Assembly (NCBI GenBank): GCA_902385635.1
Contig: CABMGN010000005.1
Location: forward strand, 1 to 51,370
Direction: 5' to 3'
Length of the DNA stretch: 51,370 nucleotides
Source of the DNA: an uncultured archaeon
Lineage (GTDB): Archaea > Nanobdellota > Nanobdellia > Pacearchaeales > GW2011-AR1
Shown: piece after piece, positions 8,981 through 18,401 of the stretch
How the letters are laid out: each line of letters starts with the position of its first letter
Numbering within the stretch: position 1 is the first letter of the stretch
The notes under the pieces: generated by a model
The model's input: the letters and a program-made list of their open reading frames with translations, nothing else
Told to the model about the DNA's origin: nothing
Database searches by the model: none
Translations under genes and position numbers: made by a program

Positions 8981-10021
8981 ATGGTAATGGATAGCGAATA
9001 TTTTAAGAAAGTAATAACCACCGTTCTTATCGTAGGTCTCATAATCTTATCTTTATTTATAATTAAGCCGATATTTATCGCTGTAATCGCGGGAATTCTC
9101 CTAGCTTTTATCTTTAACCCTCTCTACGAACTCATCTTCAAGCTAACTAAATCAAGAAATATCTCTGCAGGTCTTGTTTGTCTTTTCTTATTCCTTCTAA
9201 TCTTTATTCCTTTCTGGTTTTTAACACCAATGATCGTTGATGAAACCTTTAAAATTTATTTAGCTGCCCAAAAAATAGATTTTGCGGCGTTATTACAAAG
9301 CATTTTTCCCTCCATCTTTCATTCACAAGCTTTTGCCGCACAAGTAAGTTCAATCACGAGCAGCTTCATTAGTAAGACAATGAATTCAATCCTTAATGGA
9401 TTTTCAGATTTAATACTTGACCTGCCTAATGTGCTCTTGCAGCTCCTAGTTGTTGCATTTACATTTTTCTTTGTATTAAGAGATAAGAATGAAATTTTAG
9501 ATTATATCCGAGGACTACTTCCGTTTAGCAAAGAGGTTGAGAAAAAAATATTTGAATCTTCTAAAGATATTACCTATTCTGTTTTATACGGTCACGTCGT
9601 TATCGGGTTACTTCAAGGAGTTATTGTAGGTATAAGCTTTTTAATCTTTAGCGTTCCTAATGCATTATTTTTAACTTTACTCGCCTGTGTTGCAGCAGTT
9701 ATTCCCGTACTGGGTGCGCCTTTTGTTTGGATTCCAGTAGCTGTCTACTTGTTTATCGCAGGTAATAATGGTGCTGCCTGGGCGATTGTCGGCTTTGGTT
9801 TATTTGCAGGAATAATTGATAATATCCTAAGACCCTTAATTGTTTCAAAGAGAACAAAGATAAGTACCCTTCTGATTACTCTCGGAATGGTTGGAGGGTT
9901 ATTATTCTTAGGTATTCTCGGCCTTATCATTGGTCCGTTGATCTTGGCGTACTTACTAATAATATTAGAGATTTATCGTGATAAAAACAGTGTGGGTGGC
10001 ATAACTTCCAGTACTAATTGA
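8981..10021 (+). CDS. AI-2E family transporter-like membrane protein
   Basis: Multi-TM pattern and motif (VVAFTFFFVLRDKNEILDYIRGLLPFS...LLACVAAVIPVLGAPFVWIPVAVYLF). Confidence 0.85.
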   Translation: MVMDSEYFKKVITTVLIVGLIILSLFIIKPIFIAVIAGILLAFIFNPLYELIFKLTKSRNISAGLVCLFLFLLIFIPFWFLTPMIVDETFKIYLAAQKIDFAALLQSIFPSIFHSQAFAAQVSSITSSFISKTMNSILNGFSDLILDLPNVLLQLLVVAFTFFFVLRDKNEILDYIRGLLPFSKEVEKKIFESSKDITYSVLYGHVVIGLLQGVIVGISFLIFSVPNALFLTLLACVAAVIPVLGAPFVWIPVAVYLFIAGNNGAAWAIVGFGLFAGIIDNILRPLIVSKRTKISTLLITLGMVGGLLFLGILGLIIGPLILAYLLIILEIYRDKNSVGGITSSTN

Positions 10022-10022
10022 G

Positions 10023-11507
10023 ATGGTTGAACTAAAAATAAAATTCTTGAAATGGTCAGCAGGACTTCCTGTAGCTATGCTTAACGAAGAAACTGCTAAA
10101 ACTAATGGTATCCATGCTAAAGACAGAATTTTCCTTAAAACCTCTTCGGGTTTTCAATATTCAACAATTGTAGATACTGTAAAAGATCTAGTTGGAAAAA
10201 ATGAAATTGCTGTTTCTTTTGAACTTAAAGAGCAACTTAACTTGAAGTTAGACCAGAAAGTTAGAATATCTCTTGCCCCACCACTAAAAACAACCCAATA
10301 CATAAAAAACAAACTTTTAGGTAAAGAACTTTCAGCAAAGGAGATAGATGAGATAATCAAAGATGTTGTTATGAACTCAATGTCTGAAGCAGAAATAGGT
10401 TTTTTCGTAGCTGCAATGTATAAGAATGGAATGACCTCTGAAGAGACTGTTGATCTAACAAGAGCAATATACGAAAACGGAAATAAACTCTCTTTTAAAG
10501 AAAGAACAATTGTGGATAAGCACTGCATTGGGGGAATTCCGGGGAATAGAACTTCACCAATCGTTGTTTCTATTTGCACTGCTGCAGGATTAATTATGCC
10601 TAAGAGTTCTTCAAGGGCAATAACCTCCGCGGCCGGAACAGCAGACGTTATAGAGACAGTTGCGGATGTAGAATTTAAGAAAGAGGAAATGAAAAAAATA
10701 ATCCAAGATACTGGGGGGTGCATTGTATGGGGTGGAGGTTTTGGAATGGTTACTGCAGACGCAAAAATAATTCAGATAGAAAAGGTCCTTAATCTAGATC
10801 CACAAGCACAGATGCTCGCTTCTGTTTTCTCAAAAAAACTTGCAATGGGGAGTCATTTCATACTAATAGATATTCCGTACGGAAAAACCGCTAAGGTACC
10901 TACGTTAGAAAAGGCTAAAGAATTAAAACGAAAATTTGAACTTTTGGGAAGAAAGTTCAATAAGAAACTTATAGTAGTCATAACCGACGGTTCTCAACCA
11001 GTTGGGAACGGAATCGGACCGGCACTTGAGTTAAAAGATGTCGTTAATGTTTTGGACCCTAAAAAGAACGGCCCAGGAGACCTTCAAACTAAGGCAGTAT
11101 TTCTTGCAGGTCAACTTTTAGAATTAACTAACAAAGCTAAAAAAGGATGTGGAGAAAAATTAGCTCTGGAGATTTTGCAGTCAGGAAAAGCATTTGAAAA
11201 ATTCAAACAGATAATTAAAAGGCAAAACGGAAATCTAAACCGGTTAGAACACACCTCTAAATTCAAGCAAGATATTATCTCAGACAAATCTGGTAAGGTC
11301 TCTGAATTTGATAATAAATCTTTAGCTTTTATAGCACGTCTTGCAGGTTGTCCGTCAGATAAATTCACCGGAATCTATCTTTATAGGCATCTTGGGGATA
11401 GAATAGAGAAAGGTCAACCGCTTCTAACCTTATACTCGGAATCAAGAACGAGATTAGACGATGCAATTGAGTGCTACAATAGTAAGAAACCAATACTAAT
11501 CAATTGA
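10023..11507 (+). CDS. deoA: AMP phosphorylase (archaeal thymidine phosphorylase family)
   Basis: DKHCIGGIPGNRTSPIVVSICTAAGLIMPKSSSRAITSAAGTADVIETVADV; ~494 aa with N-terminal extension typical of archaeal AMPpase. Confidence 0.93.
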   Translation: MVELKIKFLKWSAGLPVAMLNEETAKTNGIHAKDRIFLKTSSGFQYSTIVDTVKDLVGKNEIAVSFELKEQLNLKLDQKVRISLAPPLKTTQYIKNKLLGKELSAKEIDEIIKDVVMNSMSEAEIGFFVAAMYKNGMTSEETVDLTRAIYENGNKLSFKERTIVDKHCIGGIPGNRTSPIVVSICTAAGLIMPKSSSRAITSAAGTADVIETVADVEFKKEEMKKIIQDTGGCIVWGGGFGMVTADAKIIQIEKVLNLDPQAQMLASVFSKKLAMGSHFILIDIPYGKTAKVPTLEKAKELKRKFELLGRKFNKKLIVVITDGSQPVGNGIGPALELKDVVNVLDPKKNGPGDLQTKAVFLAGQLLELTNKAKKGCGEKLALEILQSGKAFEKFKQIIKRQNGNLNRLEHTSKFKQDIISDKSGKVSEFDNKSLAFIARLAGCPSDKFTGIYLYRHLGDRIEKGQPLLTLYSESRTRLDDAIECYNSKKPILIN

Positions 11508-11547
11508 GTATAGCTAACTTTTTAAACCCGGACTTCTTGAAAAAAAT

Positions 11548-11814
11548 ATGCTATCCGAAAAAGCAAACAGACAACTTGTTGAATACTTTAAGAAAAATTT
11601 AGCAAAGGGGTATACTCAAGATTCTTTAAGATTTTCACTTGGAAGACAAGGTTATTCTAGAGCTTTGATTGATAAAGCAATGGAACAAGCAAATAGAGAG
11701 ATAGCAATGACTGCTCCAGTTATTAAAAGAGAAGAACCTGAAATTGTTGTAACTGAAGAGCCTATTGAACCCCCAAAGAGGTCTTGGTTCAAGAGATTAT
11801 TCGGATTGGATTAA
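11548..11814 (+). CDS. Small hypothetical protein: helical N-terminal domain, acidic/Pro linker, amphipathic C-terminus
   Basis: ATG ORF directly downstream of AMPpase; ends PPKRSWFKRLFGLD. Confidence 0.7.
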   Translation: MLSEKANRQLVEYFKKNLAKGYTQDSLRFSLGRQGYSRALIDKAMEQANREIAMTAPVIKREEPEIVVTEEPIEPPKRSWFKRLFGLD

Positions 11815-11883
11815 TTCTTTAATAGAAATCTTTAAAACTATTCTTTTAATTCTTAAATTGTAAAATAACTGTTTACTTAACAA

Positions 11884-11963
11884 GCCTCCGTCGCATAATG
11901 GTATTGCACTGGTCTTGAGAACCAGGCCTTTACGGCTTCCAGGTTCGATTCCTGGCGGGGGCG
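11884..11963 (+). tRNA. tRNA-Ser(TGA)
   Basis: Acceptor GCCTCCG/CGGGGGC, anticodon arm CTGGT-CTTGAGA-ACCAG, extended variable arm GCCTTTACGGC, T-arm CCAGG-TTCGATT-CCTGG, discriminator G. Confidence 0.93.
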
Positions 11964-12011
11964 TTCATTTCTAACAGCAATACTTAAAACCTCTTATTCT
12001 TTAGATAAGAT

Positions 12012-12770
12012 ATGATTTCAATATTAGAGGCATTCATACTTAGTATTGTCCAATGGATTACTGAATTGTTTCCGGTTTCTAGTTCAGGCCATTTAGCAAT
12101 TTTTCATAATCTTTTAGGCTTTCAAAACCTCCCCTTTGATGTTTTTCTTCATCTGGCTTGCCTAGTTGCGGTTATTGTTGTTTTTTGGAAAGATCTTGTT
12201 ATACTCTTTCACTTAAAAGAAAAAGAAAATCGCCGAATGCTTTTTGGACTTGGTATTGCAACAATTCCAGCAGTTCTCGCAGGTTTCTTTCTTAAAGATG
12301 TTATCGAGGGATTTTTTGCAAGTATACTTTATCTTGGAATTTTCTTTATGATCAGCGGAGTAATTGTTTACTGTACAAAATTTACCAAAGAGAGAAAACA
12401 AAAGATGAACTATTTTGACTCTATCTTTGTAGGTATCTTTCAAGCAATTGCTATCCTTCCAGGAATTTCTCGTTCAGGATCAACAATATCTGCAGGGTTA
12501 TTTAGGGGGATAAGTAGAGAAAAAGCAGTAAAGTTTGCATTTTTACTTTCAATCCCCGTAATCTTTGGAGCCTCTTTCATAGAGCTTCCTTCAGTTCATT
12601 TCGCAGAGATATCTTACGGACTTCTTATTTTTTCTTTTGTACTAACCTTCTTTGTTAGTATTTTTGTAATACGTCTTCTTAGACTTCTAGTTTACAGAGA
12701 AAAGTTTTACTTGTTTGGTATCTATAATTTCTTACTAGGACTACTCTTAATTTTACTTAGTGTTTTCTAA
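12012..12770 (+). CDS. uppP: Undecaprenyl-diphosphatase-like UppP/BacA
   Basis: QWITELFPVSSSGHLAI and LPGISRSGSTISAGLFRGISREKA motifs. Confidence 0.93.
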   Translation: MISILEAFILSIVQWITELFPVSSSGHLAIFHNLLGFQNLPFDVFLHLACLVAVIVVFWKDLVILFHLKEKENRRMLFGLGIATIPAVLAGFFLKDVIEGFFASILYLGIFFMISGVIVYCTKFTKERKQKMNYFDSIFVGIFQAIAILPGISRSGSTISAGLFRGISREKAVKFAFLLSIPVIFGASFIELPSVHFAEISYGLLIFSFVLTFFVSIFVIRLLRLLVYREKFYLFGIYNFLLGLLLILLSVF

Positions 12771-13425
12771 AACTTACAAATGCAAAGTAGGCATAGATCA
12801 CAAAGAAAAAGATTAATTCCTCCAGTTTAGAGAATTTAAACACGTATTGAATACTGCTGATTGTAGTGAATGCGAATATGAAACCAACATAAGCTAAAAA
12901 AGGTGTCACTAGATAACTTAAATTTTTCCATTTGGTTTTACTTTCATCTATTTTTGTAAATATAAATAAAAAGAAGAAAGTTACCAGCAACCATCCTAAA
13001 AAATTGTTCCCCGGAATACCAAAAAATCCATCTGTTGAGGTATACCCTGTCCAGAACCAGAGATTCAGCTTTGTTGCAATTGGGTCTACAACAAAATCCA
13101 CTAAAGTTACAAGAACCGCCGCCGCAAAGGGTTTCTTCCAGTCTTTTACTTTTAATTTATTAACTAATTGATACGCACTATAGATAAGAAAGGCCCAGCA
13201 AAGAATAATAAATACCGGGGTGTTAAATATAAAGAAATTAAACTGACTCGAATAAAAGTATCCTCCAGTTTTTCCCGCCGAGAGAAGAATATTAAAATTT
13301 TCAAAAAGAATAGCGTAAATAACCGCTGATAACAATAATACAACATTCTTTCCGGATTTTCTTGCATGATATAAGCAACCTAAGAATAATATCAAAGAAG
13401 CTATTTCTAAAAAAAAGACAAACAT
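12757..13425 (-). CDS. Carotenoid biosynthesis (CruF/DUF422-like) membrane protein
   Basis: Multi-TM with VDFVVDPIATKLNLWFWTGY...GIPGNNFLGWLLVTF. Confidence 0.8.
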   Translation of the reverse strand: MFVFFLEIASLILFLGCLYHARKSGKNVVLLLSAVIYAILFENFNILLSAGKTGGYFYSSQFNFFIFNTPVFIILCWAFLIYSAYQLVNKLKVKDWKKPFAAAVLVTLVDFVVDPIATKLNLWFWTGYTSTDGFFGIPGNNFLGWLLVTFFFLFIFTKIDESKTKWKNLSYLVTPFLAYVGFIFAFTTISSIQYVFKFSKLEELIFFFVIYAYFAFVSFRKH

Positions 13426-13447
13426 AAGTCATGAAGCTTTCTCTGTT

Positions 13448-15391
13448 TTATAAATTTTTTTCAAATACTTCAAGAACTCGAGTATCTGGACTTAGAAGAT
13501 AAACATGATCTTCTTTAAACCTTAATCCTCGGTAAATCCTTTGCATGAGCTCTCTTTTGGCTTTATCTTTATAAAAGTCCCAGTAGTGGTCTGGCTTTGT
13601 TTGTTTTAGAATTTTCCAGAATGCATCCTGAACATTTGGATTAGGATATTTTGTGAATATGATACTGTTACACTGTTCTCCCGGAAAATCAACCCCCCGA
13701 GTACATCTAGTGGTGAACAAAACTTCAGTATTTCCGTTTTTGAATTCATCAACAATTCTTCCTTCTTTGTCTTCCTCCTGCATAGCAATAATTCTCTCTC
13801 GAGAAAGGATATTCTTTAATCCAAAATCTGAAATCTCTTTTTCAGTAGGTAAATCCTGAAATGCATTCACGTGAACTAAAACAGGTTTCTTTGCAGCATC
13901 TACACATTTTTCTAATGCAATCAAATATTCTTTTCTTCCTAGCTTTCCTTTTGAGAAGTTATCATATTTACAATCAATTTCAAACCCGGTTTTTACAACT
14001 TCAATAGTCCCTTGCTGTTGTGATTCTGCTTCAACTATCTTGTAATTCGGTATTCCGAATACTTCTTTTAAGACTCTATCTGAGTGTAAAGTACCCGACA
14101 TTAAGACAAGGATTTTATTTTTATTCATAAGATCTGCAAATTTTTTAGCGAGATTTGTTGTTACTAAATTCATAACAAAACCTTTTTCTCCTCTTTCAAC
14201 AATAAGGTATGTCTCTTCAAGAACATCTTCAAAAATCTTAGCTGTTTCTTCTACATCAAATAAGTAACTCTCTTCGTCTATTTCCCCTAAAAAACTTGAC
14301 TCTAAAAAAATCTTTACTAACCCTAATAAGGGGGTTTCTTTAAGAGAAAGGATCTTCCCCCCCGCTAAAGCGTCATGAATCATCTGATCGTCTTTTATTT
14401 CTTTTACTATTTTTGATACTCTATACAATCTCTCTTCAGCTTCGGGGCTTGCTTCGATTATATGGATTAAACTATTCTGAAGTTTATCTAAATTTATTGT
14501 TCTCTGATTTGAAAAACTATCCAGGAACTCATCACACTCATCAATTATCTCTACTTCTGTTTTTGGTTTCCTTCCTATTGCAAATTCAATCTTATACTTT
14601 TGAGAATTAAACACAATAACATCTGCGTCAACATAAGACATAAACTGATCATAAAAAGGACAGCCAATCTTTCTTTGATAGAATATAAATTCACTTCCAT
14701 TAGAGCCCATATAATTTTTCTTTAAAAGATTCCCGGAAAACTTTAACTCATATTTAGAAGGCATTACTGGACTCCAGTACGGGCAGACTGGTGCAATAGA
14801 GAATCGTTTAACATCTTTAATCTCAGTAAAGTCTTTCCAATTGATTCTATTATTCTGTTTTAGATATTCTAAGATTCTCTGCCAATTCCTTTCTTTTATC
14901 TCAATCTTACACGGGATATGTAAGTTGTCTGCAGAGCGGTCTTTTCCAATCAAATCATTTACTCTTTCTCTTCTCCCCTCAAATATATCATTCAATTTTG
15001 AATTATCTTCTTTTCTTATTAGTGGTATTGCTTGTTTATTATCCTCTAGAAATTTGCATACATGATTATTTCTACCGGTTATTACTCTTATTTTTAATTT
15101 TTCTTTATTCTCTTTGAGAAGATACTTAGATTCTTCATAATCTGCTTTGTATTGATTCTGCAGATTTTTTCCAGGAACAACAATAGAGGTCCTTCCCAGT
15201 TTTCTAGCGATATTTAGCGCTATTGCACTTTTGCCTGTTCCACAAACTCCGTGAATAAAAATAACTTTGTTTCCTTGTTCAATAGATTCCAGCACTTCTT
15301 TTACGATTTCTTCCTGACTCTTACCATTGGAGAATCTAAGCGGTTCCAAAAACTTTTTGTCTTTTGTATATAATGACCACATCTTTTTCAA
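13448..15391 (-). CDS. XPD/DinG-like superfamily 2 DNA helicase
   Basis: Walker A HGVCGTGKSAIAL, DECD box, VLMSGTLHSD, C-terminal RELMQRIYRGLRF; four Cys between Walker A and B. Confidence 0.85.
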   Translation of the reverse strand: MKKMWSLYTKDKKFLEPLRFSNGKSQEEIVKEVLESIEQGNKVIFIHGVCGTGKSAIALNIARKLGRTSIVVPGKNLQNQYKADYEESKYLLKENKEKLKIRVITGRNNHVCKFLEDNKQAIPLIRKEDNSKLNDIFEGRRERVNDLIGKDRSADNLHIPCKIEIKERNWQRILEYLKQNNRINWKDFTEIKDVKRFSIAPVCPYWSPVMPSKYELKFSGNLLKKNYMGSNGSEFIFYQRKIGCPFYDQFMSYVDADVIVFNSQKYKIEFAIGRKPKTEVEIIDECDEFLDSFSNQRTINLDKLQNSLIHIIEASPEAEERLYRVSKIVKEIKDDQMIHDALAGGKILSLKETPLLGLVKIFLESSFLGEIDEESYLFDVEETAKIFEDVLEETYLIVERGEKGFVMNLVTTNLAKKFADLMNKNKILVLMSGTLHSDRVLKEVFGIPNYKIVEAESQQQGTIEVVKTGFEIDCKYDNFSKGKLGRKEYLIALEKCVDAAKKPVLVHVNAFQDLPTEKEISDFGLKNILSRERIIAMQEEDKEGRIVDEFKNGNTEVLFTTRCTRGVDFPGEQCNSIIFTKYPNPNVQDAFWKILKQTKPDHYWDFYKDKAKRELMQRIYRGLRFKEDHVYLLSPDTRVLEVFEKNL

Positions 15392-15481
15392 TTAATTCAT
15401 TTAGAATTCTCTACAAAATTTTCAATTGATTATAAATCTTGTTGTGCTAAAGACCCATCTAGAAAAATAAGGGTTTGTCTG

Positions 15482-15509
15482 TATCCTAAAAGGATAATCG
15501 TAAGCGATT
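15482..15509 (-). other. Two adjacent small hairpins (TATCC-taaaa-GGATA; AATCG-taag-CGATT) 3' of the P1 gene
   Basis: Inverted repeats read directly; end of the uL1-uL10-P1 operon. Confidence 0.5.
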
Positions 15510-15532
15510 AAAAAATAAAATAAATTATTTGC

Positions 15533-15826
15533 TTATCCGAACAGAGCAGACAAACCTTCTGCTGCCGCAGCTGCTTTTTCTTCTTTCTTTGGTGCCTCTT
15601 CCTTCTTAGCTTCATGTCCTGCTCCAGCACTTGGGGCAGCGGCAACAGCTAGACTTGCAGATGCAAGTTCCTGATCTATGTTAACACCTTTTAGGCTTGC
15701 AACAAGTGACTTGATTTTTCCTTCGTCTGCTTGTGCGCCTGCAGCTACAACAACACTTTTTATTCCATTCTCAGTAACTTCCTTACCAAGTTTGTGCAAC
15801 AAAAGTGCAGCGTATACATTTTCCAT
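15533..15826 (-). CDS. rpl12: Ribosomal stalk protein P1 (archaeal L12)
   Basis: [47 protein letters not shown]...EGLSALFG. Confidence 0.95.
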   Translation of the reverse strand: MENVYAALLLHKLGKEVTENGIKSVVVAAGAQADEGKIKSLVASLKGVNIDQELASASLAVAAAPSAGAGHEAKKEEAPKKEEKAAAAAEGLSALFG

Positions 15827-15829
15827 TTT

Positions 15830-16642
15830 TTAGTTTCCTCCCTCAGCATTTAGTTGAGGAACATTCTCAAATTTGCTCAAAGCCTTTGCATTCATCTCGG
15901 CTTTTGCAAGTATGAATCCTATTGTTTCCTTACTTGGATAAGCAATAGAAACTGCGAAAGGTAAGATTCTTGAGTAAGCTTCTTTCAATTGCTTTAGTGT
16001 TTCTTCTGGGTCAATGTTTATGTTTGAGTATAGCTTTCCTTCTTTTGAGTCAAAAGCAGCTATTGGCGTAATTCCTATAGAGAATGGTTTAATGTCTAAT
16101 TTGGCCATAACATCACATGCAGCCTGAGAAATTTTTTGTCCTTGTTTCACAATTGTCTTAGGTTCTTTAATTGAAATTTTTCCCTTGTCAATTTGAATCA
16201 TAATCCCTAATGCACCAAGTTCAGAGATTGCCGGACCTGGAGTTAAATCTGTTGGACCTGCTTGAACAATGATGTCTTCTGGTGCTTCCTGTCCAGGTTT
16301 AGCTTTTGCAGGGATTTTTTTCTTAATTAACTCTAGAGCAAGATCAAAGGCATCCTCATTTGAGAACAAAATAGCAAAACTATCATCAATAGACTTACTT
16401 ATTCCTTCTACTCCTGGAACTTTTGAATTTTCAATAGCCTTGAAAATAAGATTTTTCTTAGGAACTTTAACAACAGCTTTGCCTCTTAGCTTCTTTCCTA
16501 CTTCTTGAAATTGTGAAGCAGGAAGCCCCTTAATTGAAGCAATCAACATTGTTCTGTATCCTTTTACTAAATCTGTTAATTCTTTTACAACAGCTTTCTT
16601 CTCTTCAGATACATGTGTTTTGAATTTTTTTTCTTTTGGCAT
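15830..16642 (-). CDS. rplP0: 50S ribosomal protein uL10 (P0), short C-terminus
   Basis: uL10 (KAVVKELTDLVKGYRTMLIASIKGLPASQFQEVGKKLRGKAVVKVPKKNL...); ends without GLFG-type tail. Confidence 0.92.
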   Translation of the reverse strand: MPKEKKFKTHVSEEKKAVVKELTDLVKGYRTMLIASIKGLPASQFQEVGKKLRGKAVVKVPKKNLIFKAIENSKVPGVEGISKSIDDSFAILFSNEDAFDLALELIKKKIPAKAKPGQEAPEDIIVQAGPTDLTPGPAISELGALGIMIQIDKGKISIKEPKTIVKQGQKISQAACDVMAKLDIKPFSIGITPIAAFDSKEGKLYSNINIDPEETLKQLKEAYSRILPFAVSIAYPSKETIGFILAKAEMNAKALSKFENVPQLNAEGGN

Positions 16643-16643
16643 T

Positions 16644-17321
16644 TTATCTTAGTTTTATCTTCTGTGGTTTAGTCATTGTGAACTTAATTTCAAGGTTCTT
16701 GACATTATCTCTCTCTTTTGGTAGAAGTTTTATTAGAGAATTGTAAAATGCTAGAATATTGTCTATTAGATCTTCATCCTTCATCTTTTGTTTTCCAATA
16801 GAAATCTTAATACTTGGCTCTTTAACTCTAATCTTCACACTTGTGTTAATTTTGTCTTTAAGTTTTGCTACCTCTTTATCGTCTATGTTCATTAAAATTC
16901 CTAGCTGAGGTGAGGGCATCTTGCCTGTTGGCCCCAAGGCCCTACCGAAGGTTGTAGCAACTTTTGGCATTACACTAGCTTGTGCAATGAAGAAATCGTA
17001 GTGATTAACTAGCTTCTTAATCTCTTTCTTATCCGAGTATCTTTTGAATTCTTCCGGGAGGATTGTGTCTACATGGCTATTTTTTGCTTCAAGGAACCCT
17101 GCGACTCTCTTATCTTTAATTTTATGCGGAACAGAAATAAATGTATTTAGGGGTGTTTTTTTAACATCGAACTTTTGTAAATTTATAATTAAATCTACTG
17201 TCTGTTCAAATTTACGATTAGCATTGGGATCTTTTCTTAATTCTACTATTGCCTTTTGTAATTCTTCTTTGATTTCTACCATTTTCGAATCTTTGCGATT
17301 TAGTTCGCTACTACCGTGCAC
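16644..17321 (-). CDS. rpl1: 50S ribosomal protein uL1
   Basis: uL1 (FGRALGPTGKMPSPQLGILMNIDD); start more likely MVEIKEEL at 17282. Confidence 0.94.
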   Translation of the reverse strand: MHGSSELNRKDSKMVEIKEELQKAIVELRKDPNANRKFEQTVDLIINLQKFDVKKTPLNTFISVPHKIKDKRVAGFLEAKNSHVDTILPEEFKRYSDKKEIKKLVNHYDFFIAQASVMPKVATTFGRALGPTGKMPSPQLGILMNIDDKEVAKLKDKINTSVKIRVKEPSIKISIGKQKMKDEDLIDNILAFYNSLIKLLPKERDNVKNLEIKFTMTKPQKIKLR

Positions 17322-17443
17322 CTAAACTCAGAACATGAGTCTAAATGATGTAGTTAGATTTCAGAGAAAAAAACTATTTATAAAACTTGCTGTTTAGTTG
17401 TTACCATAATAATACTTAAAAATGAATCCTTGTTCTCTCTTTT

Positions 17444-17794
17444 ATGGAATTAATCGCTTTGCTCTCCTCTGGAGAGGGAACCTGGGCGCAGGTTTCTGGT
17501 CTAATAAAGTTTGGTGAATGGGATAAAATTATTCTTATCGGAAGTGACTTTGCAAGCAAATTTACTTGTGAGAAACCATTCGAATTCATTAAAATCAACA
17601 CAAATCAGAGAATTGTTGAATTAAAAGAGGAAATATCTGAAAAGCTTAAGGGAAAAATTTCTGGACTGGAAGTTGCACTTTCTATTGCTTCTGGAGATGG
17701 AAAAGAGCACATGGCATTGATCTCTGCTTTAATCAACGTTCCCGTGGGGATACGATTCGCTGCCCTAACAAAAGAAGGCGTAATCGATTTGTAA
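17444..17794 (+). CDS. Small Rossmann-like/CARF-reminiscent hypothetical protein
   Basis: 116 aa; beta-alpha pattern MELIALLSSGEGTW...DKIILIGSDFA...LSIASGDGKEHMALISALINVPVGIRFAAL. Confidence 0.6.
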   Translation: MELIALLSSGEGTWAQVSGLIKFGEWDKIILIGSDFASKFTCEKPFEFIKINTNQRIVELKEEISEKLKGKISGLEVALSIASGDGKEHMALISALINVPVGIRFAALTKEGVIDL

Positions 17795-17795
17795 A

Positions 17796-18401
17796 ATGAC
17801 TAATATGACTGAAATAGAACCTATCGCACTGTTTGACATGGATGGAACTCTTTGTGACTATGATAAAGGTTTATTTGAAGAATTAGAATCCATTCGTTCT
17901 CCTAGCGAACCTGTTTTTAATCCTCCCGTAAGAGATAATGTTCCAGAGTATGTAAAGAAAAGAAGAAACTTAATCACTGCTTCTAGTGTTTGGTGGGAAA
18001 GCCTCCCAAAACTCAAGCTCGGATGGGACATTTTAGATGTGGCAAAAAAATTAGGTTTTAGGGTAATGATTCTAACTCAGGGTCCAAGAAAAAATCCCGA
18101 GTCGTGGAAAGGAAAGAAAAAATGGATAGATAAAAATTTAGGGGAGGATACCGACATAACAATAACAAGAGACAAGGGCCTTGTTTACGGAAAAGTTCTT
18201 GTGGATGATTTTCCAGAATATATTGAAAGGTGGCTTAGTTGGAGAGAACGTGGTTTAGTTATAATGCCTGCAAATGAGTCTAATAAAGATTTTGTCCATC
18301 CTCAAGTTATAAGGTATGACGGAACAAATTTAGACCAAGTAGAGAAAGCAATGTTATCCGTGCGAGACCGTAAGAGGGGAGAGAGTCTAAGCCTGAATTA
18401 G
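17796..18401 (+). CDS. 5'(3')-deoxyribonucleotidase-like HAD phosphatase
   Basis: FDMDGTLCDYDKGL, VMILTQGPRKNPESWKGKKKWIDKNLG, VLVDDFPEY. Confidence 0.85.
   Translation: MTNMTEIEPIALFDMDGTLCDYDKGLFEELESIRSPSEPVFNPPVRDNVPEYVKKRRNLITASSVWWESLPKLKLGWDILDVAKKLGFRVMILTQGPRKNPESWKGKKKWIDKNLGEDTDITITRDKGLVYGKVLVDDFPEYIERWLSWRERGLVIMPANESNKDFVHPQVIRYDGTNLDQVEKAMLSVRDRKRGESLSLN

Noticed and set aside
10154-11368. Minus-strand ORFs 10154..10723 and 11111..11368
   Set aside because: Antisense to the AMP phosphorylase gene
12012-12770. UppP as evidence of peptidoglycan synthesis
   Set aside because: UppP-like polyprenyl-diphosphate phosphatases also occur in archaea for glycosylation lipid recycling; no mur genes in window
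15482-15509. Hairpins after P1 as intrinsic terminators
   Set aside because: Archaeal termination depends mainly on U-tracts; the hairpins are short and could be chance in AT-rich DNA, so listed only as a low-confidence feature
17444-17794. Calling the 116-aa protein a CRISPR CARF effector component
   Set aside because: Too short, no effector domain, no cas genes or repeats nearby; kept only as a low-confidence fold resemblance
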